Below are positions 11,381 to 23,574 of a DNA stretch of 64,000 nucleotides, in pieces (within the stretch, counting starts at the first letter, position 1; each line of letters opens with the position of its first letter). The notes below the pieces were generated by a model, which was not told where the DNA came from, did not search any database, and saw nothing but the letters and a program-made list of their open reading frames with translations. The DNA comes from Siphonodentalium dalli (taxonomy: Eukaryota; Mollusca; Scaphopoda; Gadilida; Siphonodentaliidae), in contig CP136063.1 of NCBI GenBank assembly GCA_032622095.1, positions 275,025,426 to 275,089,425 of the forward strand, in the 5' to 3' direction. The position numbers and the translations under genes were made by a program.

Positions 11381-11985
11381 TGTAATAAAAAAGACAGCTT
11401 GAAGAATCTAATGTATAACACGAGAAACGGGGAAAACTTGATATATGGAAGTATCCAAATTTCCCATATGGGATTTGAAAGCTAGTTTATATCATATTAT
11501 TATAATTTCTATTTATGGCTAATAATATGATCCTGGTGGCGTTACCATTTCTGACTATGGTTTTCTTGTTTGTATTGGGACGGTGTCCCAGGCGATCGCT
11601 GGCGGTTACCTGTAGGTGAACCGTCTCCCAATCAAGGCATGTATGTTGTTGTTGTTGTGTTACTCTGGCTGTGGGTGAAGTCTATTAGCCGCGACTTTTC
11701 GGTAGCCGTTTTGCTCGGATGAAGGCTGATTCGTCTTGGATTGATTGTGCGTGTATACAAGTAACGCTGTTCGCAAACGCTTCCAGCTCCTCTGATTTCT
11801 TCACACCCGATGTGCCCGGTGAAGCGGAACGCTCTTCATATGACCTGACAGTATAGAGCATAGGACAAGGAGAGTTCATAATTGTTTTTATCTTCCTGCC
11901 CGATCTGAGCCACACAAATATACTAACGAAGACTCTTATATTAGATTATTCACTTCGTAGCGCTATCGCCTTCAAATATAATGTA
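11381..11985. other. Spacer, no gene recognised
   Basis: A 76-codon open frame on the minus strand (11685-11915) has no recognisable domain. A short inverted pair, GGGACGGT near 11578 and ACCGTCTCCC near 11621, could form a stem. Nothing else is visible. Confidence 0.4.
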
Positions 11986-14689
11986 CTAGCAGGGTTACCC
12001 GGCGTTGCCCAGGTTAATGTATATTGTGGATATTTGTTGGGAATAGAGAATGCTCTTGCTTAAAGTGTTATACGTTTTCTCATAAATTGTATGTTCAAAT
12101 GGCATCGCAAAACATGATTATTACAGTCATGGAATATAAGTAGTGGCTCACCTTGTCGATTGTCATTCTGTTTATCGCGATTAATCCGTTCCACCAATAA
12201 TGAAGTATTTATTTATTTACAACTGCGTATACATTAGACGTTATAATATGATACATGAACATCATAAACACATTAGTGCGATAAAAGATGATAATTGGGT
12301 TTTACATATTGAGATGAATCAATCAATCTAGTGGGTTGGACTAAGATCTCGAGGACACCTGGCTATCATATCTCCATGAAGATACAGATGTTTCAAAGAA
12401 ATTTGCAGGTGCACACCTCTGTTCATGGTGCTATATATTGACTAAATATTCTTAGTTTAAACGAAATGTTACTGCGCACATATATCAGCTACACGTGCCA
12501 GGCACAGAGCGAGATTTTGAGTTGTTCATGTCAGTCGATGAGTCTGTTCTAAAACCCTTGTCAGATGTCAGTATTGGTAGGATTCTGAAAAGTCTTGTGC
12601 TACTAACTGCATTTTCTTGTATATCAGAAGAAGCTATATTTGACTGCACACTGTGACCACTATTTTTTAACAGGCCTTCCATATCTCTTGACAAATTGTA
12701 ACTTTTTGTGGAAACTGTATTGAATGGAACATACTAAATTTTGTTATTATATATATGCAATCCTCTGACGGTTCAAGGTCTCTCAGTTTGCACGAATATA
12801 TGTATCTCTTCAATAGAATGATAAATATACGTTTAATGCTTCTTCTAGTTATCTCTGTTTGCTAGCTCATTGTGTGAATGCCTTGATTTCCATTCCCATA
12901 TAAATATGACTGTTAAGAAGATATAATTGTTCAAGTGACTTATTATATGTGGGTCACCATATGTCGGGATTGTGAAATGTGAACGCCCAACTACTTAAAA
13001 TGATATGGAGATGGCCTGGTGATTGTATATAACTTAGTTGTGGATATCGGCGAATAGCAATCTTATGATAGTGCATATCCGCTCGCCATCCGTGACGCAA
13101 ACGACACCAAATGTGATTCAATTCATGCTATATCATTAGAGAAAAACGTGTATGAATTTGGTGGAATTTGGTTTATTAAATCAATTGTTAGTATAAACAA
13201 TAGTTTATTCTCAAGAATAGCACATATAATACATAATATAAGGACGATAACAATTTAACATTAGAGAAAAGGATTTGGCAGTAAGCCAAAGGCTTATAGG
13301 TGGCCATTTCCTTAGTATATATATTGCATCATGGTTTGATTGGGTCTCAATGATGAATTGCCTGTTCAATTGTTGATGCATCGCTGACTCGAACAACGCC
13401 ATATTGCGAAGGTGATTATGTATTCGTTTGGTGGAAATCAGCGAGAAAACTATTTCACCATTTTTTTTTTATTTTCCCTCCCACCAATAGCGTCATTTTT
13501 GAAAATTTTAACCCGCACCATTATCTTCCTTGCAAAAAGTTACCCGTCTTAGAACGCCTTGGTGCCATCTCGATTGTACCGCGTGCAGTTATATATAGAA
13601 CGCACACAGACAGACAAAAAGACAGACATACAGCACGATTTTATTTCTTGTATCATTTGAGAAGAACGTGTCTGAATTTGATGGTAATTGGTACTAAAAA
13701 TATTTTGTATCAGTTTTGGTGACCCTCCCGTCCCAGTCTGAGTAAACTCATACCTAAATATTCATTACAACATTGAATATAAGGTCTGACGGATAACATC
13801 GATATCTCATTTCCAAGTCCTCGGGATTCCGTAATCTGATTGATTGCGTAAATTATTTTCCGTCCAATGAAACCGTATGGGTTAATAAACAAGTGTCAAT
13901 GGGCGGAGACTCCCATAATGTCACCTCTAAATATAGTAACAGAGGGGAATTTCTCCGATCGAAAGCGATGCTTGCAAATACAACAGACAGAAACAATGGC
14001 TTCGAAATTATATATTCGGTACGATTCGGATTAATTTGAAGGATGTGCTAGACCTGATAGATAGGCCTGCGCATGGTACCAACTTGGCCTCCCATAAATA
14101 TAAATAGAACTCACTCACGTCCGTGTATTTGATTTACTTTATTGTACCATGGTTTGCAAATCAAATTATTTGTCGTAAAAAAGTCATCTGAAAGTTAACA
14201 CCGAGGAAATGACTTAATTTTATGCTTTTAAATAGTTCTAAAGCATCATTTTTGATGACGACCTTATTTTTTGCTCTCGGATGCAGCTTTCTGGGTGATG
14301 CAGCGAGTTCATCTCCCGAAAAAGAATAGTCGCACACACGACAAATATTATCTGCTGTAATGTTATGTCGCGACACAGGCCATTACCATTGCGAAGCACA
14401 ACAAATAACACGTGGGGACACCTGTCAATCATCGATGTATTTTTTTAAATCCGTGACGTCATTTTGGGGAAGCTCTTCGCTGAATAGAAATGGTTTTGGC
14501 TACATAAGCTCCAGACTCTATATTTCAAATATAGAGTCGACGTTCACCCAGACTGCTCCCGTCCCTATTTCGGACTCAAGCTGCACACACTAAGACTCAT
14601 TGGAGATTAGAGATGCATATATATAAAATTGGTGAAAATTGGCGAGTATACATATTATATCAAATTTAAGGTCCCCATATCTCTCACCC

Positions 14690-15650
14690 ATATGGCACCA
14701 ATTTGGTGTATCTAAACCACACGATAAGATTCCTCGTATCACGGAGAAGAAAATGTATCAATCTGGTAGAAATCGGCACTAAACATATAGATATAATTGT
14801 GTGTGTCCCTACCACTGGCTCGAATGGCCCCACGTGTGACATCCTTAAACCACACGATTACACTCCTGATATCATGGAGATGATTGTTTATAAGTTTGGT
14901 GATAATCGGCGACTAAACAATTTTTTTATCAAATTTGGTGCCAATCCCTCCCTCTCCATCTATCACCCAAACAGCACCACTAATGGCGTCTTTAAATCAC
15001 GATTAGATTCCTCGTATCATGGATAAGAACGTGTATCAATTTGGTGGAAATTGGCGCTAAAAAAATTGTGCATCAATTTTGGTGCCCATGTCCCTTTCAA
15101 TGCAACCCTGACTCGAATGAGGCCACATTTAACAGATAAAAGCCACACCATTAGACTCCTCATACCATGGGGAAGATATTGTATAAGTGTGGTGGCAATC
15201 GGGGGACGTATTATCAAATTTAGTGCCCACCCCCTCCCAATCTCTAATCTAAAAACAACAATTTGGCGTTGTTAAATCGCACAATTAGATTCCTTGTATC
15301 ACGAAGAAGAATATATATCAATTTGGTGGAAATCGGCGCTAAAATTATTTTTTATCAATTTTGGTGCCCCTCTCCCCTTCCGTTCATCCCTGACTCTAAC
15401 GACGCCACTTTTGACATATGTAAACCACACCGTTGGATTCTTCATATCATGGGGATAATTATATGTAAGTTTCGTGGCAATCGGCGACAGAAAAAAAATC
15501 TCCCCCCCCCCTTCCGGGCACCCCTGACGCGATCGGCGCGACTTTTGTCATATTTAAACCACGCCATTAGATTCCTCATATTATGGGGATGATTATATAT
15601 AAGTTTGGTGGCAATCGGCGACAATTTTTTTTTCTGCCCCTCCCCCCTTT
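14690..15650. repeat. 145-bp tandem array inside Helitron C (minus copy)
   Basis: A motif like TTTAAACCACACGATTAGATTCCTC recurs about every 140-150 bp (near 14712, 14850, 14993, 15140, 15275, 15422 and 15560). Each is followed by a segment like TTGGTGGAAATCGGCG. The units are 70-85 percent alike by eye. The same array, inverted, is at 24530-25750. Confidence 0.8.
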
Positions 15651-15778
15651 TCTGCCCCTGACAACAACGGCGTCACTTTCGAAAATTCTAACCCCGACCA
15701 TTATCTTTCTCGTAAAAAGCTACTCATAGTAGACCCCTTTGGCATCATCTAGATGGTCCCCTGTAAATTTCTATAGAA

Positions 15779-15779
15779 C

Positions 15780-15826
<47 letters not shown>
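15779..15826. repeat. (CAGA)n microsatellite at Helitron C 5' end
   Basis: About twelve uninterrupted CAGA units, lying about 20 bp inside the 5' terminus of the minus-strand Helitron. Confidence 0.95.
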
Positions 15827-15849
15827 TTCGCAAATATAGATATAGATTC

Positions 15850-17250
15850 TACCCTCTCATTAGTCTCGAATGCACGCACTGGTATAGTAACAAAGTTACC
15901 CCAAATGATTCGATCTCCTCTGTGTTCAGTCCAGGGTGGCCGGCGAAAGGGAACACCCTATACCTGCCACACTGCTATATGCAATTCGATTTAGCTCCTT
16001 GGGACAGACGGCATGCAACAAGAACGACCGGTTTGTGTGCAAAATTGTAGCGCAGAAAATAAAAGGGCAGAGAAATATCTGCCGTTTATAAAAACAATCT
16101 GAGCAGAGTTGAATAGTTAACTAAAGGGCCAGTCCGGTCAGTCCGGCCACTCTACAAAACCCTTCTCATTCGGTGGCTCAATCATTGCGACAATGTATGT
16201 ACCGGTAGCCGTTATAGCGCCACAATAATGTACCAATTGTTTTCACAGGTCAGACGACCAGGATGGCGGTGTGAATTCAAGCGATGCTAGAAAAAAATTT
16301 AAGGTAGGTCGTCTTACAACTTTTGACAGGACAGCCCGAGCTTACACTAAGTAGCCATATTGTGACGTTGCCACCTAATATGCTACGGTATTTGATGTAA
16401 ACCACATATGTGGCGTCTTTGATCTGTATTTCAACGCATAATTAGAAATGAGAACTGTGTTGTGCAAACGAACGGTGCCCACGTGGAGGGGAGATATCAC
16501 TTAACATGTTCTCAAAGTAATTGCGAACATAAACATAACATCCTTATACGCAAAACAAAATATTATATGTTCCATGTTTTATTCTTGAACGCACATGCGT
16601 AACTTTTTACTTTGTTCGACTAGAGTTCCGGGTCCGACTAACCGGCAACTGTCAAGTACCTCATTAGAGTGGCAGTTATACTATAGCTCAACGTTAGACT
16701 TATTTTCAGTGATAAATAATGACGTTGTTTTCTTTGCTTGTTGAATATGGTCTACATCGTCCGGACCAAACAAACACATACCCTTTTCTGTGAATAAACA
16801 AATGCATAGCTGACGATTATGTATAGTGTGTGTCTGATTTCGTCATTTTTCACCCTTATTTTTTGTGCACTCTACTTCTTCCCTACTCCCATTCTTCCTT
16901 CTTCTTTCTTTGTCTTTTTACTGCCCTATTTTCTTGTTCCTCGTCTTTCTTATTTTTGTTTCTTCTTTCGCATGCGTGCATTGGCACTCAACTAAGTAGT
17001 AACAAAAATAAGAGGGCGTGTGTTATTGACGAAAAGGTGGAAATGATTTAAATACATCTACACTTATATAATAGTTTGTTCACTTTTTGCAAGCATGTCA
17101 ATTGTCCTTACATATTCGCACTTGCTGTGACATAGAGAGCAGCATTTTCACAGTATTCACTGACAAACATTGTATGTGTTGTCGCCATCACCGGCGGCAC
17201 ATTGCGCAAAAATTCGGCGAGGAGTCCAGCTTGAAGTAAGACAGGATTTT
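15850..17250. other. Spacer between Helitron C and retroelement fragments
   Basis: It holds a pyrimidine-rich tract at 16855-16975 and one possible mini-exon (16249-16303, listed separately). No other coding signal is recognised. Confidence 0.4.
16249..16303 (+). CDS. Possible 55-nt internal exon
   Basis: A good acceptor (TTGTTTTCACAG) precedes the segment and a good donor (AAG|GTAGGT) follows it. The frame starting at the second base is open and reads SDDQDGGVNSSDARKKFK, a hydrophilic acidic and serine-rich piece. No neighbouring exon has been found, and a 55-nt window with both splice signals can arise by chance, so this is only a candidate. Confidence 0.22.
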
Positions 17251-17254
17251 TCTC

Positions 17255-18215
17255 CTATAAGAAATATACGGAGATACGATTATAGCAACCAAGTGCATCT
17301 AACTCGGGCACACCTGATCGTATCAAGCGCTTCCACGGGCGATGAACTCTCAATAGAATCAGCAAATTCAATAAGGTGATGTTCAATATTATATTTACAT
17401 AGAATGCACCATGTGTCATGTATAGAGATGTTTCATCAGTAACTGTTGACAGACCTGAGATGATATCATACAAACGTCGTAAGAATAACTGTTGTGATGC
17501 TCTATCTACCACAGAAAGCCCCAAGCATTCTCCCAAGCCCCAAGAGTCTCCAACTATCAATCCACGATTCTAGCGAGGAATAGCCTAGATAGCCTTGTGG
17601 AATAACTGTTCGGGTCATCGTCAGAAAAGCTTGTGTATGCTTGGTGCAAACACGGTGGGCCTTCTTCTATTCCAGTTATGCTTAATTTCCAGAGACGTTC
17701 ATTGCCATATAACCCTGAAGGAATGACTATTGTTCTGTAAGGTTTGTATGAACTTTGAGGAGAGAAACAACCGGGATATAGGCCAACATCGGAGAGGCCT
17801 AAATATGTCCCCATTCATTTTGTGGATATGGCATCGACAAATAGGATTTGGACAGCAGAATTCCCAGGTGAGTATAGGAGTCAGATTCTCTGAAAAGGGA
17901 TGGTCCAAATGGACTCGATCTTGCACATGTGTCGGCTTTTAGATCTGATTCATTGAAAACCTTTACGACGGTCTTGGATGAATTATAACTGGAGCGCCTT
18001 TCATTACTATATTGAAGGCATAACTCATATAATCCGATAATACCTTATCGGGATAGAGCAGTAAGTATCATGTCATCGGCGTGTGTGGAGATGAACAATT
18101 CAATGAGTGGATACGAAGGCCTAATTTTGATTTCTCAATAATATGGAATTTATTGGAACTCATTGAGGCGAAACAACCGTATGAAATTTCCCTATACGAC
18201 GGACCTGCAGTGATA
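17255..18215 (-). pseudogene. Reverse transcriptase fragment of another LINE, decayed
   Basis: The minus strand shows the 3' half of a non-LTR reverse transcriptase in broken frames. Near 18150 it reads KSKLGLRIHSLNCSSP. A catalytic box HADDMILTA follows (about 18085-18060), then a segment with YNSSKTVV and YTHLGIL (about 17985-17860). The post-RT region has PSGLYGNERLWKL (about 17720) and QQLFLRRL (about 17480). This order matches the RT palm, the YLG box and the C-terminal region of LINEs. The copy differs clearly from LINE 1 and LINE 2 (HADD rather than FADD). Several frameshifts and stops make it a relic. Confidence 0.6.
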
Positions 18216-18224
18216 TATTGCCTT

Positions 18225-18655
18225 TAAAGAGACAACGCTACAACATTTGGCGAGTTCAATAACAGAGAACTCCATCGGTTCAACAATGTAGAGCAGCTCA
18301 AATTATGGACAGATGCGTTAACGCTCATCGAATACCAGTCAAAAGATTTGGAAACAGAGCTATAAAGGAACAAAAACCCAACCCTATTATTGTTGTTTTT
18401 GCAACAGACCGTGACAAACAAGCTGTTATCGGAGCAACTCAAAAACTCTTCGGCACAGGAAAAAGTGTTAGAACAGATCTTCCTGCCCACTTGAAGAGGA
18501 AACGTGGGGACCTTGCAGAAACTGCTTTTAAACTACGCAAACAGTACAAAAAGAAAACACGCATTATTGTACAAGGGGTTAATGTGATTCTGCAGCACAG
18601 AAATTCGACCGAAGAGAGGTGGACAGACTACAATGGTGGCTTCGACTTCAAGTGA
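18225..18655 (+). pseudogene. LINE ORF1-like fragment
   Basis: The open frame from 18305 encodes a basic segment with PNPIIVVFATDRDKQAVI, GTGKSVRTDLPAHLKRKR and FKLRKQYKKKTRIIVQG. This resembles the C-terminal RNA-binding region of LINE ORF1 proteins, which have the form RPIIVxF..., GTGxxVxEDL. Upstream (about 18240-18360) a different frame reads EFNNRELHRFNNVEQL and could be the preceding coiled-coil, so a frameshift is likely. It lies on the opposite strand from the adjacent RT fragment and 1.9 kb upstream of LINE 2 ORF2. It may be a remnant of LINE 2's ORF1 or of a third element. Confidence 0.4.
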
Positions 18656-20511
18656 TAAGACATTTGTGTTGTATGATATTTGTTGTGCGTTGATCGACAT
18701 TTACTTAAGTTTAATTTTAATGAATTTTGATACGGTAATTGGCAATTTTTGGCTCTCAATGGAGAATTTTGTCTGTGCAGAAAGGGTTGGATGATCTCGA
18801 GACTCCTTTCCCTTTCTTGTACATTGATGAGATACTTTATATGGGGGCCAAACTTTATTCAATATCTGCAAATATTTATATTTTCAATATTTGCTACATA
18901 CATGTAAAAAGAAAAAAAAGAAATTTAAAAAAACATCTTATCCTTTATTGTAATTATGACAATGTTCTTCCACTAAAAACTCAAGGTTTTTATGTTTCTG
19001 CATTGTCATTCCACTGGCACTCAACTAGAAACAAACAGCAGTTGATGATAGCATTGTTAAATACAGCTTTATATATGCTGGTTTCTATTGTTAATACATG
19101 TATCCAGTATTAACTAATATTATATTATGACCTAATTTTTCCTGGATGTGACTTTAATTTTATTGAATACTTGTAACTTTCATAATTTACTACCAGGTTC
19201 TTATGTTTCAATTAGAAACAAACAGCAGTTGATAGCATTGTTAAATACAGCTTTATATGTGCTAGTTTCTATTGTTAATACCTGTATCCAGTATTAACTA
19301 ATATCAGATTATGACCTAATTTTTCCTGGATGTGAATTTAAATTAATTAAATACTTGTAACTTTCATAATTTACTACCAGTAAATGTACTAGTAGCCTAC
19401 TGCTAATCTGTAATAAACACTTATCGTGTACCGTACTCGATATAATTTGTCTACCACAACACACCAAAAACCGAATTATAGTGTAAATTTTACTTTTAAA
19501 GACTTTATCCCCACTATTGTCTGACAGTTCGCACGTGGACATGTTAGCCGACCTCGATTTGGTAAACATAATTGTAATAATAAACAACCTAATTCTGTGA
19601 AGACCGCCCACTTCTAAATTTAGACCAACTCTGTTTCATGCAGACTCATACAAATTAGAATATGCATAAATTACCCATAATTCCACACTACGATCAAATA
19701 CGATTGGCAATATGGACGTCAATGATCGGAAATGTTTGATTTTACGATTCGTCAGAATGCATCTATGATAATAGCGTGAAGCTTAAGCTGTATTATGAAC
19801 TTTTATATATACCGTAGCTTTCTGTGAGTAATTCTCTATTCCACAAACTTAATATGACGGATGTATAAATATTTCTGGTGATATTTTTAGCAATGTTTAC
19901 AATGTAAATATTGGCGATAAATACGAACATGTGGATCATGCCATAAATTGATAAATCTTACAGTGTTTGACGTTATGATGAAATTGAAGAAACTGAAACA
20001 AATATATAGATCATATTTTGAACTTGCTACCGTGCTGTATAACTTTGTAAGTTTGAACTCACTAGCTCGGTGACCACCCGGTGAAAGCTAATATTAATTA
20101 TCTTCTTTTTTTTTAATAAATATGAGTATTATAACATATGCCTACAGTGATACATTATAATGAAATAGTGTCACATACATGTCTCTTTTGCATACATTAG
20201 TCTTTAACCATCTATTATATGATATATGGTATAAAGCTATTTTTCTGTTATTTATTCTTTTCTTTACATGACCACCACTTGCGTGTGTGTTAATAAACTT
20301 ATGCGAGCTTAAATTCCAAAGGTTAAGATGTACTGAATGTACATACTGGTACTACTTTCATTTTTATTTTGTTATATATCTTATTTGTTTTTGTTCACCA
20401 GCTCTCAGTATGATACATACATGTTACCAATTGATAGATCTTATTCACACAACTCATTCCGATAATTGACCGCATCTCTCGATCAAGCCCTGAATTTGTT
20501 CATACTTCCCA
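18656..20511. other. AT-rich region upstream of LINE 2
   Basis: It contains a tandem duplication (listed separately) and probably the LINE 2 5' region. No gene is visible. Confidence 0.4.
19018..19381. repeat. Tandem duplication, about 182-190 bp
   Basis: AGAAACAAACAGCAGTTGAT starts at about 19025 and again at about 19214. Each copy runs through CAGTATTAACTAATAT and GACCTAATTTTTCCTGGATG to TTCATAATTTACTACCAG. The two units differ at only a few positions. Confidence 0.9.
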
Positions 20512-23292
20512 ATGGCTAATCAGGACATTTCTGATGAAAGTGATAGTGACAATGATGAGATAAGTACCGATTGTAAGTATTATTCCCCTGAGGAATATAG
20601 TCAGTTAAACAAACAAACAGGGCTGTCACTCAAGCTATTTCACTTGAACTGTCAGAGCATCGGAGCTCATTGTGATCCTTTTAATGAACTGATTGACTCT
20701 TTACATGCAAACTCTAATACACTCGATATAATTGGAATAAGTGAGTTCTTTAGGCAAACTGAGCAATGCTGTTTTGATCTTGATGGCTATACCCTGTATA
20801 CTAAAACCAGATCAATAGATGATGACTGCCATGGAGGAGTTGGGTGCTTTGTTAATAATAAATTAACCCATAAACTAAGAGATGATCTAACATTATTCTT
20901 ACTACATGTATTTGAATCAGTCTTTATAGAAGTCCAGCCACAAAATTGTAAGCCGTATACCATTGGTGTAATATATCGCCCGAACACCCGACCAAAGGCT
21001 GATTTAGACTTATTCATGGCACATTTTAACTTAATAACTAAAGCTATAAATAAGGAAGGGAAATATTCCTATATAATGGGTGACTTCAATATTAATAACT
21101 TAAATTATCATGTTCACCCTAAAACTGAAACTTTCATTGATAACGCATTCACTCAAGGTTTTGTTCAAGTGATTTCAAGGGCAACTCGTGTCACAGACTA
21201 TTCATCGTCACTAATAGATCATATATATTCAAACAATCCATCTCCTTTTATATCAGGTGTCGTTGTTACTGATGTTAGTGATCATTTTGGTGTATTTTAT
21301 TGCCTAACTAAAAAAAATATAATAAAGTCTACCGAAAGTAAATTTGTCAAAAAACGTTGCTTAAATAATCACAACAAAGAACGATTCAAATTGTTACTTT
21401 CCTCGTGTTCATTTTCTTCTGTTCTTGAGTCGTCTTGTCCAAATGATGCATTTGACAAATTTCAGAATATTATAGCTACAGCTTATGAGACTGCCTACCC
21501 ACTAAAACTTATTAAGGTGCAACAAAACAAGAAACAAAAGCGAAATCCATGGATGACAAATGGCCTAATTACATCAGCTTTAAATAAAAACAAACTATTG
21601 CGAAAAAAAAATAAACATCCAACAACAGGAAACCAAGAAAAATATAAAAAATACTGTCAAATATTCAACTCCACTATGCGAGTAAGTAAACGATTGTATT
21701 ATGAAACCATTCTGGAAGCGAATAAAAAAGATATGAAGAAAACTTGGCAAATTATGAACAATGCAATTATCCGAAAACATAATAATTCTGATATACCATG
21801 TACAATAACTAGGAATAGCATAGATTATAATGATCCAGAACAAATAGCAAATGCCTTCAATACATACTTCTCTGAAGCAGCTCAAGACACACTCAAAAAA
21901 AAAAATGAGGTACCCATAACAAAATCCTACACAGAATATTTAAAGGAACCAAAAAAGGATAGTTTTTTCCTGTACCCGTCTAGTCCTAATGAAATTCTTC
22001 ATATTACTGGCAGCTTCAAAAATAAAAAAAGTGTTGATAACTTTGGTCTTACTACAGAGCTCTTGAAAGAGACATGTCAGTACATGTCTCATCCAATATC
22101 GTATATTGTAAATCTTTCCTATGAAAGCGGTAAATTTCCTGATGCAATGAAAATTGCCCGTGTAGTCCCAATTTATAAAACCGGAGATAAAAATGATGTC
22201 TGCAACTACCGACCAATAAGCATCCTTCCTGTATTTTCAAAAATATTAGAAAAGGCTACCTATAGAAGACTGATTGATTTTTTAGAGAAGAAAAATTTAC
22301 TAAACCCTATGCAATTTGGCTTCAGAAAACATCACTCTACGATCCACCCTCTCCTGAAACTTCTAAATCACATAGGCGAAATGAATGATAAAAAAACTAA
22401 AGATTCAACATTGGCAATATTTTTAGATTTTTCGAAAGCGTTTGATACTATAGATCATAATATCTTATTGAAAAAAATGGAATACTGTGGGATCCGTGGA
22501 GTAGTCAACAATTTTTTCAGAAGCTATCTAACCAATAGAAAGCAATATGTAGATCATTCCGGAAAAAAATCTGATTATAGAGCCGTTTCCACTGGAGTGC
22601 CTCAAGGCTCCATACTCGGGCCGATATTATTTTTAATATATGTAAATGACATGCCAAACTCCACAAAATTTAACATGCTGTCTTTTGCAGATGACACAAC
22701 TGCATATGCGTCCAGTCCTGACATTGCGAAACTCTTCCATGACGCAAATATTGAATTGCACAACATATTTCTATGGTGTGCTGCCAATAAACTTGTTCTA
22801 AATGCATCTAAATCGAAATACATGGTGTTTAATGCCAATCCTGACCTAAGCTACCTTATTCGTAATAAACTTAAATTGGATGAGCAATGTATTCAACCTG
22901 TAAGCGCATTAGTGGGCGATCCATCCTTTAAATTTCTCGGTATTAACTTAGATGAAAACCTGGAATTCAAGTACCATATTGATTATCTCCATAAAACAAT
23001 ATCCAAAACTATACATTGCCTAAATAGGGCAAAACGTTTTCTTCCAAGAAATGCATTAAATCGCATATATGACTCTCTCATACATAGTAAACTATCATAT
23101 GGCATTGAAATTTGGGGTGTTTCAACAGGTATTGAGAAACTTTTTAAACTACAAAAAAGAGCCATTAGACTGATAAATAATGCAAAATATAATTCTCATA
23201 CAGAACCCTTATTTAAACAAAGTAAAATATTGAAAATTAGTAATCTCCATTCATTGAAATCATCCCTTACTGCATATGATTGGAACAACTGA
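20512..23292 (+). CDS. LINE 2 ORF2: endonuclease/reverse transcriptase, 926 codons
   Basis: This protein nicks target DNA and copies the element's RNA into it. The APE-type endonuclease occupies about residues 40-265. Its expected catalytic residues are present: N46 (HLNCQSI), E78 (GISEF), D191 (GDFNIN), D236 (LIDHIYS) and the SDH at 256-258. The reverse transcriptase covers about residues 520-800, with YRPISILPVFSKILEK (566-581), FGFRKHHST (602-610), LDFSKAFDTIDHN (638-650), GVPQGSILGP (695-704) and the catalytic FADD at 725-728. The first Met is followed by an acidic tail, as in related elements. The frame stops at a TGA (23290-23292), but coding resumes in the same frame, so one substitution separates this copy from an intact ORF. 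There is no frameshift in 2.8 kb, so insertion was probably fairly recent. Confidence 0.93.
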   Translation: MANQDISDESDSDNDEISTDCKYYSPEEYSQLNKQTGLSLKLFHLNCQSIGAHCDPFNELIDSLHANSNTLDIIGISEFFRQTEQCCFDLDGYTLYTKTRSIDDDCHGGVGCFVNNKLTHKLRDDLTLFLLHVFESVFIEVQPQNCKPYTIGVIYRPNTRPKADLDLFMAHFNLITKAINKEGKYSYIMGDFNINNLNYHVHPKTETFIDNAFTQGFVQVISRATRVTDYSSSLIDHIYSNNPSPFISGVVVTDVSDHFGVFYCLTKKNIIKSTESKFVKKRCLNNHNKERFKLLLSSCSFSSVLESSCPNDAFDKFQNIIATAYETAYPLKLIKVQQNKKQKRNPWMTNGLITSALNKNKLLRKKNKHPTTGNQEKYKKYCQIFNSTMRVSKRLYYETILEANKKDMKKTWQIMNNAIIRKHNNSDIPCTITRNSIDYNDPEQIANAFNTYFSEAAQDTLKKKNEVPITKSYTEYLKEPKKDSFFLYPSSPNEILHITGSFKNKKSVDNFGLTTELLKETCQYMSHPISYIVNLSYESGKFPDAMKIARVVPIYKTGDKNDVCNYRPISILPVFSKILEKATYRRLIDFLEKKNLLNPMQFGFRKHHSTIHPLLKLLNHIGEMNDKKTKDSTLAIFLDFSKAFDTIDHNILLKKMEYCGIRGVVNNFFRSYLTNRKQYVDHSGKKSDYRAVSTGVPQGSILGPILFLIYVNDMPNSTKFNMLSFADDTTAYASSPDIAKLFHDANIELHNIFLWCAANKLVLNASKSKYMVFNANPDLSYLIRNKLKLDEQCIQPVSALVGDPSFKFLGINLDENLEFKYHIDYLHKTISKTIHCLNRAKRFLPRNALNRIYDSLIHSKLSYGIEIWGVSTGIEKLFKLQKRAIRLINNAKYNSHTEPLFKQSKILKISNLHSLKSSLTAYDWNN

Positions 23293-23574
23293 CTCTTACC
23301 ACATTCATTGAATAATCTTTTGGAAAATACACCGCAGACTGGTAGGGCTTCCCGCCAAATAAACAACCTTGCACATAAGACACCCAGGATAAAATATACT
23401 GAGCGATTGCCACTTCACCAAATCCCAAATGCCTGGAACTCATTACCTCTCACAATGAAAACCACCATCCCAAGATTTACATTTAAACGACTTATAGTAG
23501 ATAGTTATATTGAAAACTATAAAAGTAAAGTTATTTGCGAAAATCGATATTGCCCTGACTGTTCAAACCAATAA
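23293..23574 (+). pseudogene. LINE 2 ORF2 C-terminal part after the in-frame stop
   Basis: It is in frame with the preceding ORF and continues with the C-terminal region of such LINEs (RIKYTERLPL, PNAWNSLPL). It ends with a cysteine motif (CENRYCPDC) and TAA at 23572-23574. The WNSLP motif is matched by WNELP in LINE 1. Together with the upstream ORF the full product would be about 1,020 residues. Confidence 0.85.

Larger units (their letters stand above)
11986..15846 (-). mobile_element. Large non-autonomous Helitron, family C, minus copy
   Basis: On the minus strand it starts near TCTATATCTATATTTGCG (15846, preceded by A). It ends with GGGCAACGCCGGGTAACCC and TGCTAG at 11986, followed by T. 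Just inside the 5' end is a (GTCT)n microsatellite, then an array of divergent 145-bp units (about 14690-15650), then roughly 2.5 kb of unique-looking sequence. The plus-strand copy at 24342-26906 matches it in inverse orientation over both ends and the middle, for example TTGTAACTTTTTGTGGAAAC. No Rep/helicase coding is seen. Confidence 0.8.

Noticed and set aside
18224-18490. Minus-strand frame of 88 codons
   Set aside because: It is the antisense of the ORF1-like fragment, whose plus-strand reading has the recognisable motifs.
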